Shown here: positions 16,809 to 27,000 of the stretch, piece by piece
How positions within the stretch are numbered: the first letter of the stretch is position 1
How the letters are laid out: every line of letters starts with the position of its first letter
Assembly: GCA_017557625.1 (NCBI GenBank)
Contig: JAFYYG010000044.1
Span: 1-56,412, forward strand
DNA: 56,412 nucleotides
Source: Muribaculaceae bacterium
GTDB taxonomy: Bacteria > Bacteroidota > Bacteroidia > Bacteroidales > Muribaculaceae
Direction: 5' to 3'
Notes under the pieces: generated by a model
Seen by the model: the letters and a program-made list of their open reading frames with translations, nothing else
What the model was told of the DNA's origin: nothing
Databases searched by the model: none
Position numbers and translations under genes: made by a program

Positions 16809-18818
16809 ATGGAAGAAAACTTAAAGAACAACGTTGCTCAGCCTGCTATTGACTCTAAGATCCCTGAGGGACCAGTAGCTGAGAAATGGACCAATTATAA
16901 GGCTCATCAGAAACTTGTGAACCCTGCCAACAAGCGCCGTCTTGACATCATCGTTGTGGGTACCGGACTGGCTGGCGCCAGCGCCGCAGCCACTCTGGGC
17001 GAGATGGGCTTCAAGGTGTTGAACTTCTGCATTCAGGATTCACCCCGCCGCGCCCATTCTATCGCCGCTCAGGGTGGTATCAACGCAGCTAAGAACTATC
17101 AGAACGACGGTGACTCGGTTTACCGCCTATTCTATGACACTGTGAAAGGTGGCGACTACCGCGCCCGTGAGGCCAACGTGTATCGCCTTGCCGAAGTGTC
17201 GAACAATATCATCGACCAGTGCGTAGCACAGGGTGTGCCCTTCGCTCGCGAATATGGAGGCTTGCTCGCCAACCGCTCCTTTGGTGGCGCTCAGGTGAGC
17301 CGCACATTCTATGCCAAGGGTCAAACAGGCCAGCAGTTGCTGCTTGGTGCCTACTCGTCGCTCAACCGTCAAATCAAGATGGGTAACGTCAAGAGCTACA
17401 ACCGCTATGAGATGCACGACGTGGTAATCATTGACGGCCGCGCACGCGGTATCATCGCCAAGAATCTCGTCACTGGCAAACTTGAGCGTTTCGCTGCCCA
17501 TGCTGTGGTAATCGCAACTGGTGGCTATGGCAACACCTATTTCCTCTCGACCAACGCCATGGCCTGCAACGTGAGTGCCGCTATGGCTTGCTACCGCAAG
17601 GGTGCTTACTTCGCTAACCCGGCCTATGTTCAGATCCACCCCACCTGTATCCCACGCCACGGCGACAAGCAGTCGAAGCTCACCCTGATGAGTGAGTCGC
17701 TGCGTAATGATGGCCGCATCTGGGTGCCCAAGGATCTTGACGCTGCCAAGCGCTTGCAGAACGGTGAAATCAAGGGTAGTGACATTCCCGAGGAGGAGCG
17801 TGACTATTACCTCGAGCGCCGCTATCCAGCCTTCGGTAACCTTGTTCCACGCGACGTGGCAAGCCGCGCCGCTAAGGAGCGTTGCGACAAGGGCTATGGT
17901 GTCAACAACACTGGTCAAGCCGTGTTCCTCGATTTCAGTGAGGCCATCAACCGTTTGGGCATCGATGTGGTGCGTCAGCGTTATGGCAACCTCTTCGATA
18001 TGTATGAGGAGATCACCGACGTGAACCCTGGCAAGAAGGCCAGCACAATCAATGGTGTGGATTATTACAATCCAATGATGATTTACCCTGCTATCCACTA
18101 CACTATGGGCGGTATATGGGTTGACTATGAGCTTCAGACCTCCATCAAGGGCCTCTTCGCCATAGGCGAGTGCAACTTCAGTGACCACGGTGCTAACCGA
18201 CTCGGTGCTTCGGCACTGATGCAAGGTCTTGCCGACGGCTACTTCGTGCTGCCTTACACCATCCAGAACTACCTGAGTGACCAAATCACTGTGCCCAGAT
18301 TCTCCACTGATCTCCCAGAGTTTGAGGAAGCCGAAGAGCGCGTTCAGGCCGACCTTGATCGCCTTATGGCTATCCAGGGCAATCGCTCGGTTGACTCCAT
18401 CCACAAGGAATTGGGTAATATCATGTGGGACTATGTTGGCATGGGACGCACTAAGGAGAGCCTTGAGACCGCTATCGAGAAAATCAAGGAGCTGCGCAAA
18501 GAGTTTGAGACCAATCTCTTCGTGCCTGGCAATCAGGATGGCATGAACATCGAGCTCGACAAGGCGTTCCGTCTGCGTGACTTCATCACTATGGGTGAGC
18601 TCATCGCCTACGATGCTCTCAACCGCGAGGAGTCGTGCGGTGGACACTTCCGCGAGGAGCACCAGACCGAAGAAGGCGAAGCAAAGCGCGACGACGAGAA
18701 CTTCTTCTACGTGGCATGCTGGAAATACAACGAAGACGACACCAAGGCACCGTCATTGATTAAGGAGCCGCTCCATTATGAGGCAATCAAAGTACAAACA
18801 AGAAACTATAAGTCATAG
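16809..18818 (+). CDS. sdhA: Succinate dehydrogenase/fumarate reductase flavoprotein subunit
   Basis: 669 residues. The FAD-binding fold starts with [19 protein letters not shown] (about 50-68). [14 protein letters not shown] is the segment carrying the histidine that binds FAD covalently. Catalytic-domain motifs follow ([11 protein letters not shown], then YTMGGIWVD and [19 protein letters not shown]). It interconverts succinate and fumarate on the cytoplasmic side of the membrane. Its TAG stop (18816-18818) abuts the left arm of an inverted repeat. The iron-sulfur partner gene is separated from it by 563 bases containing a foreign-looking gene, which is unusual for this operon. Confidence 0.95.
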   Translation: MEENLKNNVAQPAIDSKIPEGPVAEKWTNYKAHQKLVNPANKRRLDIIVVGTGLAGASAAATLGEMGFKVLNFCIQDSPRRAHSIAAQGGINAAKNYQNDGDSVYRLFYDTVKGGDYRAREANVYRLAEVSNNIIDQCVAQGVPFAREYGGLLANRSFGGAQVSRTFYAKGQTGQQLLLGAYSSLNRQIKMGNVKSYNRYEMHDVVIIDGRARGIIAKNLVTGKLERFAAHAVVIATGGYGNTYFLSTNAMACNVSAAMACYRKGAYFANPAYVQIHPTCIPRHGDKQSKLTLMSESLRNDGRIWVPKDLDAAKRLQNGEIKGSDIPEEERDYYLERRYPAFGNLVPRDVASRAAKERCDKGYGVNNTGQAVFLDFSEAINRLGIDVVRQRYGNLFDMYEEITDVNPGKKASTINGVDYYNPMMIYPAIHYTMGGIWVDYELQTSIKGLFAIGECNFSDHGANRLGASALMQGLADGYFVLPYTIQNYLSDQITVPRFSTDLPEFEEAEERVQADLDRLMAIQGNRSVDSIHKELGNIMWDYVGMGRTKESLETAIEKIKELRKEFETNLFVPGNQDGMNIELDKAFRLRDFITMGELIAYDALNREESCGGHFREEHQTEEGEAKRDDENFFYVACWKYNEDDTKAPSLIKEPLHYEAIKVQTRNYKS

Positions 18819-18821
18819 TTT

Positions 18822-18839
18822 AGTAAACGAGTTAACAAG
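18822..18839 (+). repeat. Left inverted-repeat arm (18 bp)
   Basis: AGTAAACGAGTTAACAAG, starting 4 bases after the sdhA stop; exact reverse complement at 19345-19362. Confidence 0.85.
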
Positions 18840-18875
18840 TTTACAAGTTAACAAGCAGTTACATTTTTTGGTTCC

Positions 18876-19235
18876 ATGGCAGTATATTCTACGCATAAAG
18901 AGTTGAGTGTTTGGAAAAAGAGCATACAATTAGTTAAAGAAATATATTTGACTACTCAATCTTTTCCTTCAGAAGAGCGATTTGGCATAGTAAATCAGAT
19001 GAGAAGGGCTGCAGTATCTATTCCTTCGAACATTGCAGAAGGCTATGGTCGCAAATTCGAAAAAGAACGCTCACGCTTTTTAAATATTGCTTTGGGTTCG
19101 GCCTCTGAGCTAGAGACTCAAGTAATAATAAGTGGAGAACTATCTTTTGTTGACGAAGATGCATATAAAACATTGATTAATCTTACAATGGAGGTTATCA
19201 GGATGCTTGCATCTTTAATCAAAACTATGGAATGA
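18876..19235 (+). CDS. Four-helix-bundle protein (S23 / 23S-rRNA-IVS family)
   Basis: 119 residues with the family's full signature: ELSVWKKSIQLVKEIY, TQSFPSEERFG, QMRRAAVSIPSNIAEGYGR, RFLNIALGSASELETQ and a final helix. The fold is four helices that form a pentamer; relatives include the Avd accessory protein of diversity-generating retroelements, which binds nucleic acid. The biological role of stand-alone members is unknown. It lies between sdhA and sdhB in the same direction, inside an inverted repeat, and its codon and base use are more AT-rich than its neighbours, suggesting it arrived later than the operon. No reverse transcriptase or rRNA is nearby. Confidence 0.9.
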   Translation: MAVYSTHKELSVWKKSIQLVKEIYLTTQSFPSEERFGIVNQMRRAAVSIPSNIAEGYGRKFEKERSRFLNIALGSASELETQVIISGELSFVDEDAYKTLINLTMEVIRMLASLIKTME

Positions 19236-19344
19236 TGCGGTTTAACTTGACTTGTTGATTGCTATATTCGTTAAAAATTAATATTTTATAATTTACAGGT
19301 AAAGGGAGTTTTTCATGTGACGACAAAGTGTATCTGCTTGTTTA

Positions 19345-19362
19345 CTTGTTAACTCGTTTACT
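19345..19362 (-). repeat. Right inverted-repeat arm (18 bp)
   Basis: CTTGTTAACTCGTTTACT, the reverse complement of 18822-18839; it ends 19 bases before the sdhB ATG. Confidence 0.85.
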
Positions 19363-19381
19363 TGTTAACTAAAGAAAAAAT

Positions 19382-20137
19382 ATGGATACTAATATAAGCG
19401 TAAAACTAAAAATTTGGAGGCAGGCAAATCCTAAAGCGCAGGGTAAATTTGTGACCTATGAGTTACAGGATATTCCTACTGATACCTCATTCCTCGAGAC
19501 TCTTGACATCCTTAATGAGCAGCTTGTTGAGAAGGGCGAAGAACCCGTAGCTTTTGATCATGACTGCCGCGAGGGAATCTGCGGCATGTGCTCGCTATAC
19601 ATCAATGGACATCCTCATGGGCCCGCTACTGGAGCTACAACTTGCCAGCTCTATATGCGCCGCTTCCGTGACGGCGAGACCATCACTGTAGAGCCCTGGC
19701 GTTCGGCAGCGTTCCCTGTACTTAAGGACTTGATGGTGAACCGCAACGCGTTTGACCAGATTCAGCAGGCTGGTGGCTACGTGAGCTTCAACACTGGCGG
19801 TGCTCAGGATGCCAACGCTATCCCCATCAGTAAGGTGGATGCTGACGAGGCAATGGACAGCGCAACTTGTATTGGTTGCGGCGCTTGCGTGGCTGCCTGC
19901 AAGAACGGTTCGGCTATGCTCTTCGTGGCAGCCAAGGTGAGCCAGTTTGCCCTCCTGCCACAAGGTAAGGCCGAGGCAAAGAAACGCGTGAAAGCCATGT
20001 TAGCAAAGATGGATGAGTTAGGATTCGGCAACTGTACCAACACTGGTGCCTGCGCCGCCGAGTGTCCCAAGAACATCAAGCTCAGCAACATCGCACGCCT
20101 CAACCGCGAGTTTATTTGCGCCAAAAGCAGCGATTAA
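19382..20137 (+). CDS. sdhB: Succinate dehydrogenase/fumarate reductase iron-sulfur subunit
   Basis: 251 residues. It carries the three cluster-binding sets of the family: CREGICGMC for the [2Fe-2S] centre (about 63-71), [11 protein letters not shown] (about 162-172) and [12 protein letters not shown] (about 219-230) for the [4Fe-4S] and [3Fe-4S] centres. It relays electrons between the flavoprotein and the cytochrome b subunit. It closes the operon and is followed by a strong terminator. The interruption upstream means its expression depends on read-through across the cassette or on a promoter inside it; only a weak candidate (TATATTCG at 19263-19270) is visible. Confidence 0.95.
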   Translation: MDTNISVKLKIWRQANPKAQGKFVTYELQDIPTDTSFLETLDILNEQLVEKGEEPVAFDHDCREGICGMCSLYINGHPHGPATGATTCQLYMRRFRDGETITVEPWRSAAFPVLKDLMVNRNAFDQIQQAGGYVSFNTGGAQDANAIPISKVDADEAMDSATCIGCGACVAACKNGSAMLFVAAKVSQFALLPQGKAEAKKRVKAMLAKMDELGFGNCTNTGACAAECPKNIKLSNIARLNREFICAKSSD

Positions 20138-20160
20138 TATCGCGAAATTCTGGATAATAT

Positions 20161-20198
20161 CAAGTCACCCACGATAACCATGGGTGACTTGTTTTTTC
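20161..20198 (+). terminator. Intrinsic terminator of sdhCAB
   Basis: CAAGTCACCC (20161-20170) and GGGTGACTTG (20182-20191) form a perfect 10-bp stem followed by a run of seven T. Confidence 0.9.
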
Positions 20199-20265
20199 TT
20201 GGAACGCGGTTTTCGTTCGCTCACAACATTATTATGCCTTTTTGTTGCATGATTCATTGAAATAA

Positions 20266-20297
20266 TTTGTATAATTAGTTGAATTTTACTAACTTTG
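20266..20297 (+). promoter_or_regulatory. -33/-7 promoter of the 1158-residue secreted protein
   Basis: TTTG (20266-20269), 20 bases, TAACTTTG (20290-20297), then C; a textbook fit. Confidence 0.7.
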
Positions 20298-20349
20298 CGA
20301 CCAATTTACGAGAATATACAATTGTTTTTAAAATTAATTTTACACAAAA

Positions 20350-23300
20350 ATGAGAAAAATTCTAACCTTTTTGATGCTCCTGACCTTAGCCACCACGGCA
20401 TGGGCAGGAGAAAAAACTATTACCATCTCACGTAACGACGTAGCATGGGAAAGTGCCAACACCGTTTACAACGTTACTAAGGGTGGTGTCGAGTTGGTAA
20501 TGTCGGGCGGTATGAACAACCCCAACTTCCTACTGATGAAGCAGCACACCACTATCACAGTGAAGTCGCACAACTTCAACATCAAGAGGATTGTGTTCCA
20601 CTGTTTGGACAACTACACCAACGACAACCTCGACCCATTCTACTGGGGTCCTAGAACGCTGCACATCCAGTATAGTCAGACTCATGCCGAGACTGCTGGA
20701 ACGCTGACCTATAATTATGGTGGCAGTAGCTACGACGCCCTCTGGGTATCGACTAAAAGCAGCTCTCCAGGAAACTACCCCGACGGTCTTCCTGCTGGCT
20801 ATGAGCTGATGTTTGAGAACGAAGGCAAACCAGTGCGCTTCGCTTCTATCGACATTACTGTAGAGCAAGAATCAGGCGACATGTATGAGCTGGTGACAAG
20901 TACCAGTGAGTTGAACACCACCAGTAACTACATGTTGGTGGGAAGGTCCACGTCACAAGCCACCGATGGATATGCCATGAGCGTTAACACTACTGGCTCA
21001 TCTGCCACCGACAACATAAAATCGACAAAGGTTCAGATGATTGATAATGGTCTGCGTGTGAAAGCTAACGATGAGACTCAATTCATCAAACTTCAAACAG
21101 GAACAGGAAATAACACTTACAGATACTATATAAAGGCTGGAACTAATACTATAAGGAGCCAATCAACTTATGAAAATTCACAAAACTATAATCATGGATT
21201 CTGTTTGACAAAGGTGAACAATCTGCCTTCTGCAGACTATGTCATCACAAAGATTACAATCAATGACCCAGGAGAGAATTATGCGTCTAACTGGGATTAT
21301 TACGCCGATATTAGGTATAAATTTTCTAACCCATACTCAAACGGCAGTTCTTATGCTTTGCGTCACAATAATGATTACAAGCAATTTAGGAATCTTTATG
21401 ACAACAATTCCCGTCAGCGCGTCTATCTCTACAAGCCAGCTCAGCAGTATAAGGTGACCACCGAGGTTCAGCCCGATGCATCTTATGGCAGCATCTCGCT
21501 GCGCGACGGTATCTTGGTGGATAACGGTATCAACTGGTCGCAGAAGATGGACACCGTTCAATTCCTTGTGACACCTGCTGATGGCTATAAGGTGAAAAGC
21601 ATCACCATTCAGCAATTAAATGGCACTGAGGTGGTTGGCACTGTTGATATCTTGAGCAGCAGCCAATCTATCAACGGTACGCTTTATAATTTCGTGATGC
21701 CAGGCAACGATGCTAATATTGTCGTTGAATTTGAGGAAGTTGAATACCACAACGTTAACATGGTAATAAAACCTCGTTCGGTGTGCGGTAATATCTTCCT
21801 TACCGAAGGATATGTGGTTCAGAACGATCAAGTGAAGTCCTACGATGGGCAAACTGTAGTGTTTAACGTTACTCCAAACCCCATCAATCCAGCAAATGAG
21901 TCTGAAGGCTATTATGAACTCTCTTACGTCACTATCACCGACAATGTTACTGGCATTGAGACCACTCTTGTTCCTGATGCTCAAGGCAACTATTCATTCA
22001 CTATGCCCGATAATGAAGTGACCATCACTGCATACTTCTATGATAATACAAAGTCGCCATTGTGGTTGCTGGGTACTGCCAACGGCAATGATACTTGGCA
22101 CACCTACGGTCCACGCTTCAACTACAACGATGAGACCGATGAGTACTATATTGACGTATATTTCACAGGTACAGGCAATTATGGCGACCAAAATGGCGAG
22201 GCCTTCGGTCGTTTCAGCGTGACTTGGAAAATTGATCTCAACGACAACTGGGGCAATATCAATAATCAGAATCTGCGTGGTGTGCCAGGTGAACCCGATT
22301 ATCTTGTGAATGAAAATTCCCAAAATGTTTACTTGTGGTACGGAAATGCTTATGAGAACAACTCCTTCAAGATTCCAGCAGGTATCTATCGTATCTATGT
22401 CGGAACTACTGCAAGTGAAAATAAGGGTAATCTGCATAACAACGAGTTGAAGATTGAGAAATACAACCCAACCCTCGCCTTCAATCCTGCTGGTGGTGCC
22501 GATGCTGCAAGTGCTGTTGAAGTTCCACAGAATCAATTGGTATCTCTCGTTGGTGACCTTTATACCAAAGTTAAGGGCATTAATCCTGATGAGGCTGACG
22601 CAAACTTCATGTACAAAGCCACCAAGACCGTTGATGGCAATGCAACTACCGAAACTGAGAACGCTACAACTGCCACCAACAATATCTCTGTTCTCGACGT
22701 AGTGAACGATGGCGAGACCGTTACTCAACTCGATGGTTGGAACTACCTCGGCTGGATTGTTGCTAACAACACTGCTTACTACAAAGTTACTGAGACTCCA
22801 CTCCACTGGATTGAAGAGTTTGGTGAGAAGGACAAGACCTACACCGTTAGCGACCGTCTGCAGGGTGTTTATGCACAAGGCTCAAGTCTGTGGTGTAAAG
22901 ACCTCGGTGACATCTCGATTGTAAAGACCGTGCCTTATGCCGGCCAAGTTGACTATTTGGCAAGCACTTTAACCACCACCAATCATCTATTCCCCGATGC
23001 TATGCGCATAGGCAATTGGGACCAGAGCAACTGGGTAGAACTTGACTTCTCAGGCTTCGGCGCTTCGGGTAACGCTATGGCAAGCGCTTTAGTGAACAAT
23101 TACATCCAAGAGAAGACAATAACTGGTGTATATACCGATGATGTGAACTACACCATCAAGGTTACCTCCTCGCCAGTTGCCGATGGCGGTGCAAGCTATG
23201 TGCCAAACACCTATTGCGTTTCTAACTTCTTGGAGAGCAACCTCACTCTCAAAGATGGTGACACAGGTCCAAGTGTTACTAAAGATGGTACAACCACCTA

Positions 23301-23826
23301 TTACTACTTCTTGAATCCTAAGGTTCAGGAGTATGCCATCATCACTTACGCTATGTGGGATAAGGATAACCAAATCATGATTATCCCTGATAATAACCCA
23401 TTCAATGGTGCTGCATGCATTGGACGTTGGGACTTGAATGAGTTTGACAATCAGTTAACAGCTCTTGATGCTGCGTTTGATGCTCCCCAGACTTGTGACA
23501 ATGAGTATGAGTTCCATATCATAGTTCAGCGCACCAACAAGAGCTATGGCTCACCAGTAAGTAGTGGTGCCAAGGCTGGAGCTGACGCACCTTCAGGCAA
23601 AAGCAATCAGACCGCTTCGGATGTGATCCGCACTCAACCTCTTGACTTGAAGGCAAGCAGTCCGCTGCCAACAGCTATCAATGGTGTGATTAGCAATGCT
23701 CAGGTAGTAGGTGTAGAGTACGTCAACATCGCTGGCATGCGTAGCAGCAACCCCTGGCAAGGCGTGAACATTATTGTGACTCGCTATAGCGACGGCTCAA
23801 CTACAACCACTAAGGTTGTGAAGTAA
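20350..23826 (+). CDS. Large secreted multidomain protein with InlB-repeat-like domains and T9SS-like tail
   Basis: 1158 residues. Signal peptide MRKILTFLMLLTLATTAWAG. Residues 20-175 are beta-rich with FNIKRIVFHC, like other Bacteroidales surface proteins. Two successive domains at about 370-565 have the divergent InlB B-repeat pattern: YKVTTEVQPDASYGSISL, a middle strand, then a closing MPGNDANIVVEF, and a second copy closing MPDNEVTITAYF. The middle and C-terminal parts are unassigned beta-sandwich-like sequence. The last 50 residues are the shared module VEYVNIAG, GVNIIVTRYSDG and TKVVK. It is probably a surface or outer-membrane-anchored adhesin-like protein; no catalytic motif is visible. 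The neighbouring gene at 24094 shares only the tail and general architecture. Confidence 0.85.
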   Translation: MRKILTFLMLLTLATTAWAGEKTITISRNDVAWESANTVYNVTKGGVELVMSGGMNNPNFLLMKQHTTITVKSHNFNIKRIVFHCLDNYTNDNLDPFYWGPRTLHIQYSQTHAETAGTLTYNYGGSSYDALWVSTKSSSPGNYPDGLPAGYELMFENEGKPVRFASIDITVEQESGDMYELVTSTSELNTTSNYMLVGRSTSQATDGYAMSVNTTGSSATDNIKSTKVQMIDNGLRVKANDETQFIKLQTGTGNNTYRYYIKAGTNTIRSQSTYENSQNYNHGFCLTKVNNLPSADYVITKITINDPGENYASNWDYYADIRYKFSNPYSNGSSYALRHNNDYKQFRNLYDNNSRQRVYLYKPAQQYKVTTEVQPDASYGSISLRDGILVDNGINWSQKMDTVQFLVTPADGYKVKSITIQQLNGTEVVGTVDILSSSQSINGTLYNFVMPGNDANIVVEFEEVEYHNVNMVIKPRSVCGNIFLTEGYVVQNDQVKSYDGQTVVFNVTPNPINPANESEGYYELSYVTITDNVTGIETTLVPDAQGNYSFTMPDNEVTITAYFYDNTKSPLWLLGTANGNDTWHTYGPRFNYNDETDEYYIDVYFTGTGNYGDQNGEAFGRFSVTWKIDLNDNWGNINNQNLRGVPGEPDYLVNENSQNVYLWYGNAYENNSFKIPAGIYRIYVGTTASENKGNLHNNELKIEKYNPTLAFNPAGGADAASAVEVPQNQLVSLVGDLYTKVKGINPDEADANFMYKATKTVDGNATTETENATTATNNISVLDVVNDGETVTQLDGWNYLGWIVANNTAYYKVTETPLHWIEEFGEKDKTYTVSDRLQGVYAQGSSLWCKDLGDISIVKTVPYAGQVDYLASTLTTTNHLFPDAMRIGNWDQSNWVELDFSGFGASGNAMASALVNNYIQEKTITGVYTDDVNYTIKVTSSPVADGGASYVPNTYCVSNFLESNLTLKDGDTGPSVTKDGTTTYYYFLNPKVQEYAIITYAMWDKDNQIMIIPDNNPFNGAACIGRWDLNEFDNQLTALDAAFDAPQTCDNEYEFHIIVQRTNKSYGSPVSSGAKAGADAPSGKSNQTASDVIRTQPLDLKASSPLPTAINGVISNAQVVGVEYVNIAGMRSSNPWQGVNIIVTRYSDGSTTTTKVVK

Positions 23827-23863
23827 AAAGGGCCTATCGCGCATTTGTGCAATTCCTAATATA

Positions 23864-23900
23864 AACGTGTTCCTCGCATTATTGTGGGGAGCACGTTTTT
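23864..23900 (+). terminator. Intrinsic terminator
   Basis: AACGTGTTCCTC (23864-23875) pairs with GGGGAGCACGTT (23886-23897) with G-T pairs, then a T-run. Confidence 0.8.
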
Positions 23901-24021
23901 CATATCTCTCATAAAGGTTCTCTGTACGGTGTCTTTGGTGTCGTGCCATCATCGTGCCATCATATTTTTCTCTGTGTGAAAAAATTAGCCTACAGGTAAT
24001 TAATAACTAAAAACTTTTTTG

Positions 24022-24029
24022 TAACTTTG
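24022..24029 (+). promoter_or_regulatory. -7 element of the 1362-residue secreted protein
   Basis: TAACTTTG then C; 64-base leader to the ATG at 24094. Confidence 0.55.
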
Positions 24030-24093
24030 CACGATTTTTTAAAAACAGGATTTGTATCTTCTTTAAAGGACAATTTTATAAATTAAACATACG

Positions 24094-27000
24094 ATGAAAA
24101 TGAAACGACAATTTACTTTACTCATTATCGCCGTTATGGCAATGATTGCCTGGGCGCAGCCCACAGCGGTGAAGAATAGGGCGTTCTTTGAGGGCATCAG
24201 CTACAGCTGGCCTTTCAACGCGCCTGTATCAGCTCAGCAGACCAGTAATCTCGGCGAGGTTGCTACCGACCCCGACCAGATTATCGCCATGCTGCGAGAA
24301 ATCTACAGTAACAAAACCATCCCCGGCAACTATACTCGAGGATACTCTGCTCTAAACACCCCAGAGGGAACATGGACTAACGGCGTTGCCACAGGCAACT
24401 ACCCCGTGGCATATCCGGCGATAGGAAAAATTGGCATGGATGCGAATGCCAACATCGGTTATAACAACTCCTATGGATGGAATGTGGACGGTGTCGTGTA
24501 TAAGCAGTCACCTGCGGGAACAGTTTCTTTTACACGTGCCAACGACCGCACTCGAGCCTCTTTTGTGAGGAAGAATGGAATTACGCTTAGTATGTATCAA
24601 TTATATGGAAATTCGGGTACTACACAAAGTCCAACATATTACTTTAATGCTGGTTCAAGCCAAGATATCGTAGTGGAAGCCGAAGCCGACAAAGTGATTA
24701 CAAGTATAAAGTTTACATTTGTGTCTAGTTATGGCACTATTACAAGCGCTGTTGCTACTGGAGGCAGTGGTTCTTATTCTTCGGGAACATGGACAGGCTC
24801 GGCGCAGAAAGTAACCTTCAAACATTCAAGTCAGGTGCGTCTGACGCAAGTGGATGTCAGTTATGAGCCGGTTGGTCCTTTAACTACCTTCGAAGGTGAC
24901 TACGAGACAGTAACATATATCCCTGGCACAGATTTAGGCAACAATGTGAATTCTGGTGGCACTACCGGCACCAAGTCGGTCAAGGGAGGCTTCTATGTGG
25001 ATTACATGAGCAGTGGATTTGGCTCAACCACATCAACCTGGTATCAAGCCGCAAGCAGCTATGATGCTCGATTCTACACATACGATGGTTACACGATAAC
25101 AAATATGAATTTCACTCTTCTCCCCGATTATGGCACTGGTACTGCCAATGATGGTAGCAATCTTATGTACATTAAATATTTGAATGGTGATGGTGTCGAA
25201 GTTACCATCAAGAATACGTCATCGCCATCGTTTGCCGATTTAATTGCATCGGGTGACTTGGTGTTCTCAGATAATGGCTTGTCAATGACGTTGAATATTC
25301 CTACTAAGAAAATATGGATAAAGCCTGCCAACAACAAAAATCTGCGCTTCTCCCGCATTGAGGCCACCTATAAATATGATGGCCCCAACATCAATTATTT
25401 TGCTCCCGAAACTTACCTCCCCAACGAGGAGGGCAACACGTTGCTGCTTGTCGAAGTTAAGGACGGCGTAACACCAAATACTCTCAAGCAAGCTGGATTG
25501 GCTACATTTACTAATAATACTTTTGACTACTACAATATCAGCGACTATAATTCATTGCGCAATGTTGTAGAAGCCACAATTAAATCGGTGCGCGTAGTAA
25601 CTGAATCCAAGCGCATGGGTGAGGGACTTGATGCTGGCACTCTGTTCAAGATTGATTGCGACAAGCTTAACCGTTTCTTCCTGCTTGGCAAAGGTCAGTT
25701 GCGTTACTTCGACAACGACTATGCCGACAATAACGTCAATGCGACTACACCGCCACGCAGTGTAAGTCAGTCAATCGGCAACCAGCCCTATTGGAATGGT
25801 GCGGGTTACTTCGACCAAAGTATGGAATACCTATTCGGCCATATGTTTGAGCAGTTTAGTCCCTCAATGGCAAGTGGTGGCACTTCACTCAATGATATTT
25901 ACAAACTGTTGGCAGTGAACATGAAGAGCTTCAATGTTGTTCACGACTGCATCGATGTTCTCTCGGCCGAAAGTACCGGTCATGAGTTCAATATGTACGG
26001 CAAGACATCGACAAGCGATGACTGTCAGGATGTGCGCGACATGATGTTCTTTGTGCCCGATTACCGCATGTTGGCTCATGAGGGCAATGCCGATGTGAGC
26101 AAACGCGACCCATATAAGGCACAAAAATTCCTTTACTATAATCCCGACCATGCTCCAAAGATGGGCCTATTTGTCATCAAGCTTGACGAGATTACCGAGG
26201 ACAAAGCTGTGAAAGTAGAGGGCCAAGATGCCTATGATGTAGTCCTTACTTGGAATTCGAACCTTCTTAACTTCCTTCCTGGTGAAGATGGTGTTTACAA
26301 TCTTTACCGTGTGACCAACGTGGACGGCATTGAGACTTACACTCCTGTAACCGATGGCACTGGAAATCCTGTAACCATAACCGCCAACACTCAAGCTGGT
26401 CTCACCTATACCGACCGTGTGGCTCAACTGCCCAACGAGGGTCAAACTATCACCTACGTTGTTCGTGGACGTGACGCTGGCAACTTCCTGAGTCTGCAAA
26501 TGTCGAACAAGGAGAGTGTGTACATTCCTGGCATCGATGTTAGCGAGGATCTGAACCTCAAGCTCACTGCTGACTACTACAGCCGCTTCGACCCACAAGA
26601 GGAGAAGAACAACTACTCTAACCTTGTGACTATGGGTACCGTCGTTTCAAACATCACTGCCGCAGAGCTACAGCAAGGCACTCTCACCTTCACACGCGCC
26701 TATACCGATGCCACTGGCAACCACTGTGACCCCATCGCTGTTGGCACCGTAACTAGCATGTCCAATGGAAACGGAACAATGACCGTAGTGATGCAGAACC
26801 AAGACTTCTTCAAGTATGGATATAACAGCAACGGCACAGCAAGCGCAGCCTCTCCTAACCCCACATTCACAGCCGCATTCACCTATAATGCCAATGGAGT
26901 GACCTTCACTGGCAACGGCATTAAGTTCTACGACAACTTCTCGGCTTCGGTGGCAGGAAACGCTCACCCAAGCAAATACACCTATCAAGTGAACTTCGTC

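Larger units (their letters stand above)
18817..19373. mobile_element. Putative inverted-repeat cassette carrying an S23-type four-helix-bundle gene
   Basis: The segment between sdhA and sdhB is bounded by inverted arms and holds one gene. The core arms are an exact 18-base match, 18822-18839 against 19345-19362. Both sides extend with further TTAACAAG/TTTACAAG units and a CAG at the inner edge. The interior is visibly more AT-rich than the flanking sdh genes. This recalls the intervening sequences of some bacterial 23S rRNA genes, where the same protein family sits in the loop of a long stem. No target-site duplication is evident; mobility is inference. Confidence 0.5.

Noticed and set aside
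17127-18662. Open frame of 511 codons antisense to sdhA
   Set aside because: It mirrors the strongly coding sdhA frame, shows no recognisable domain, and arises from codon bias on the other strand.
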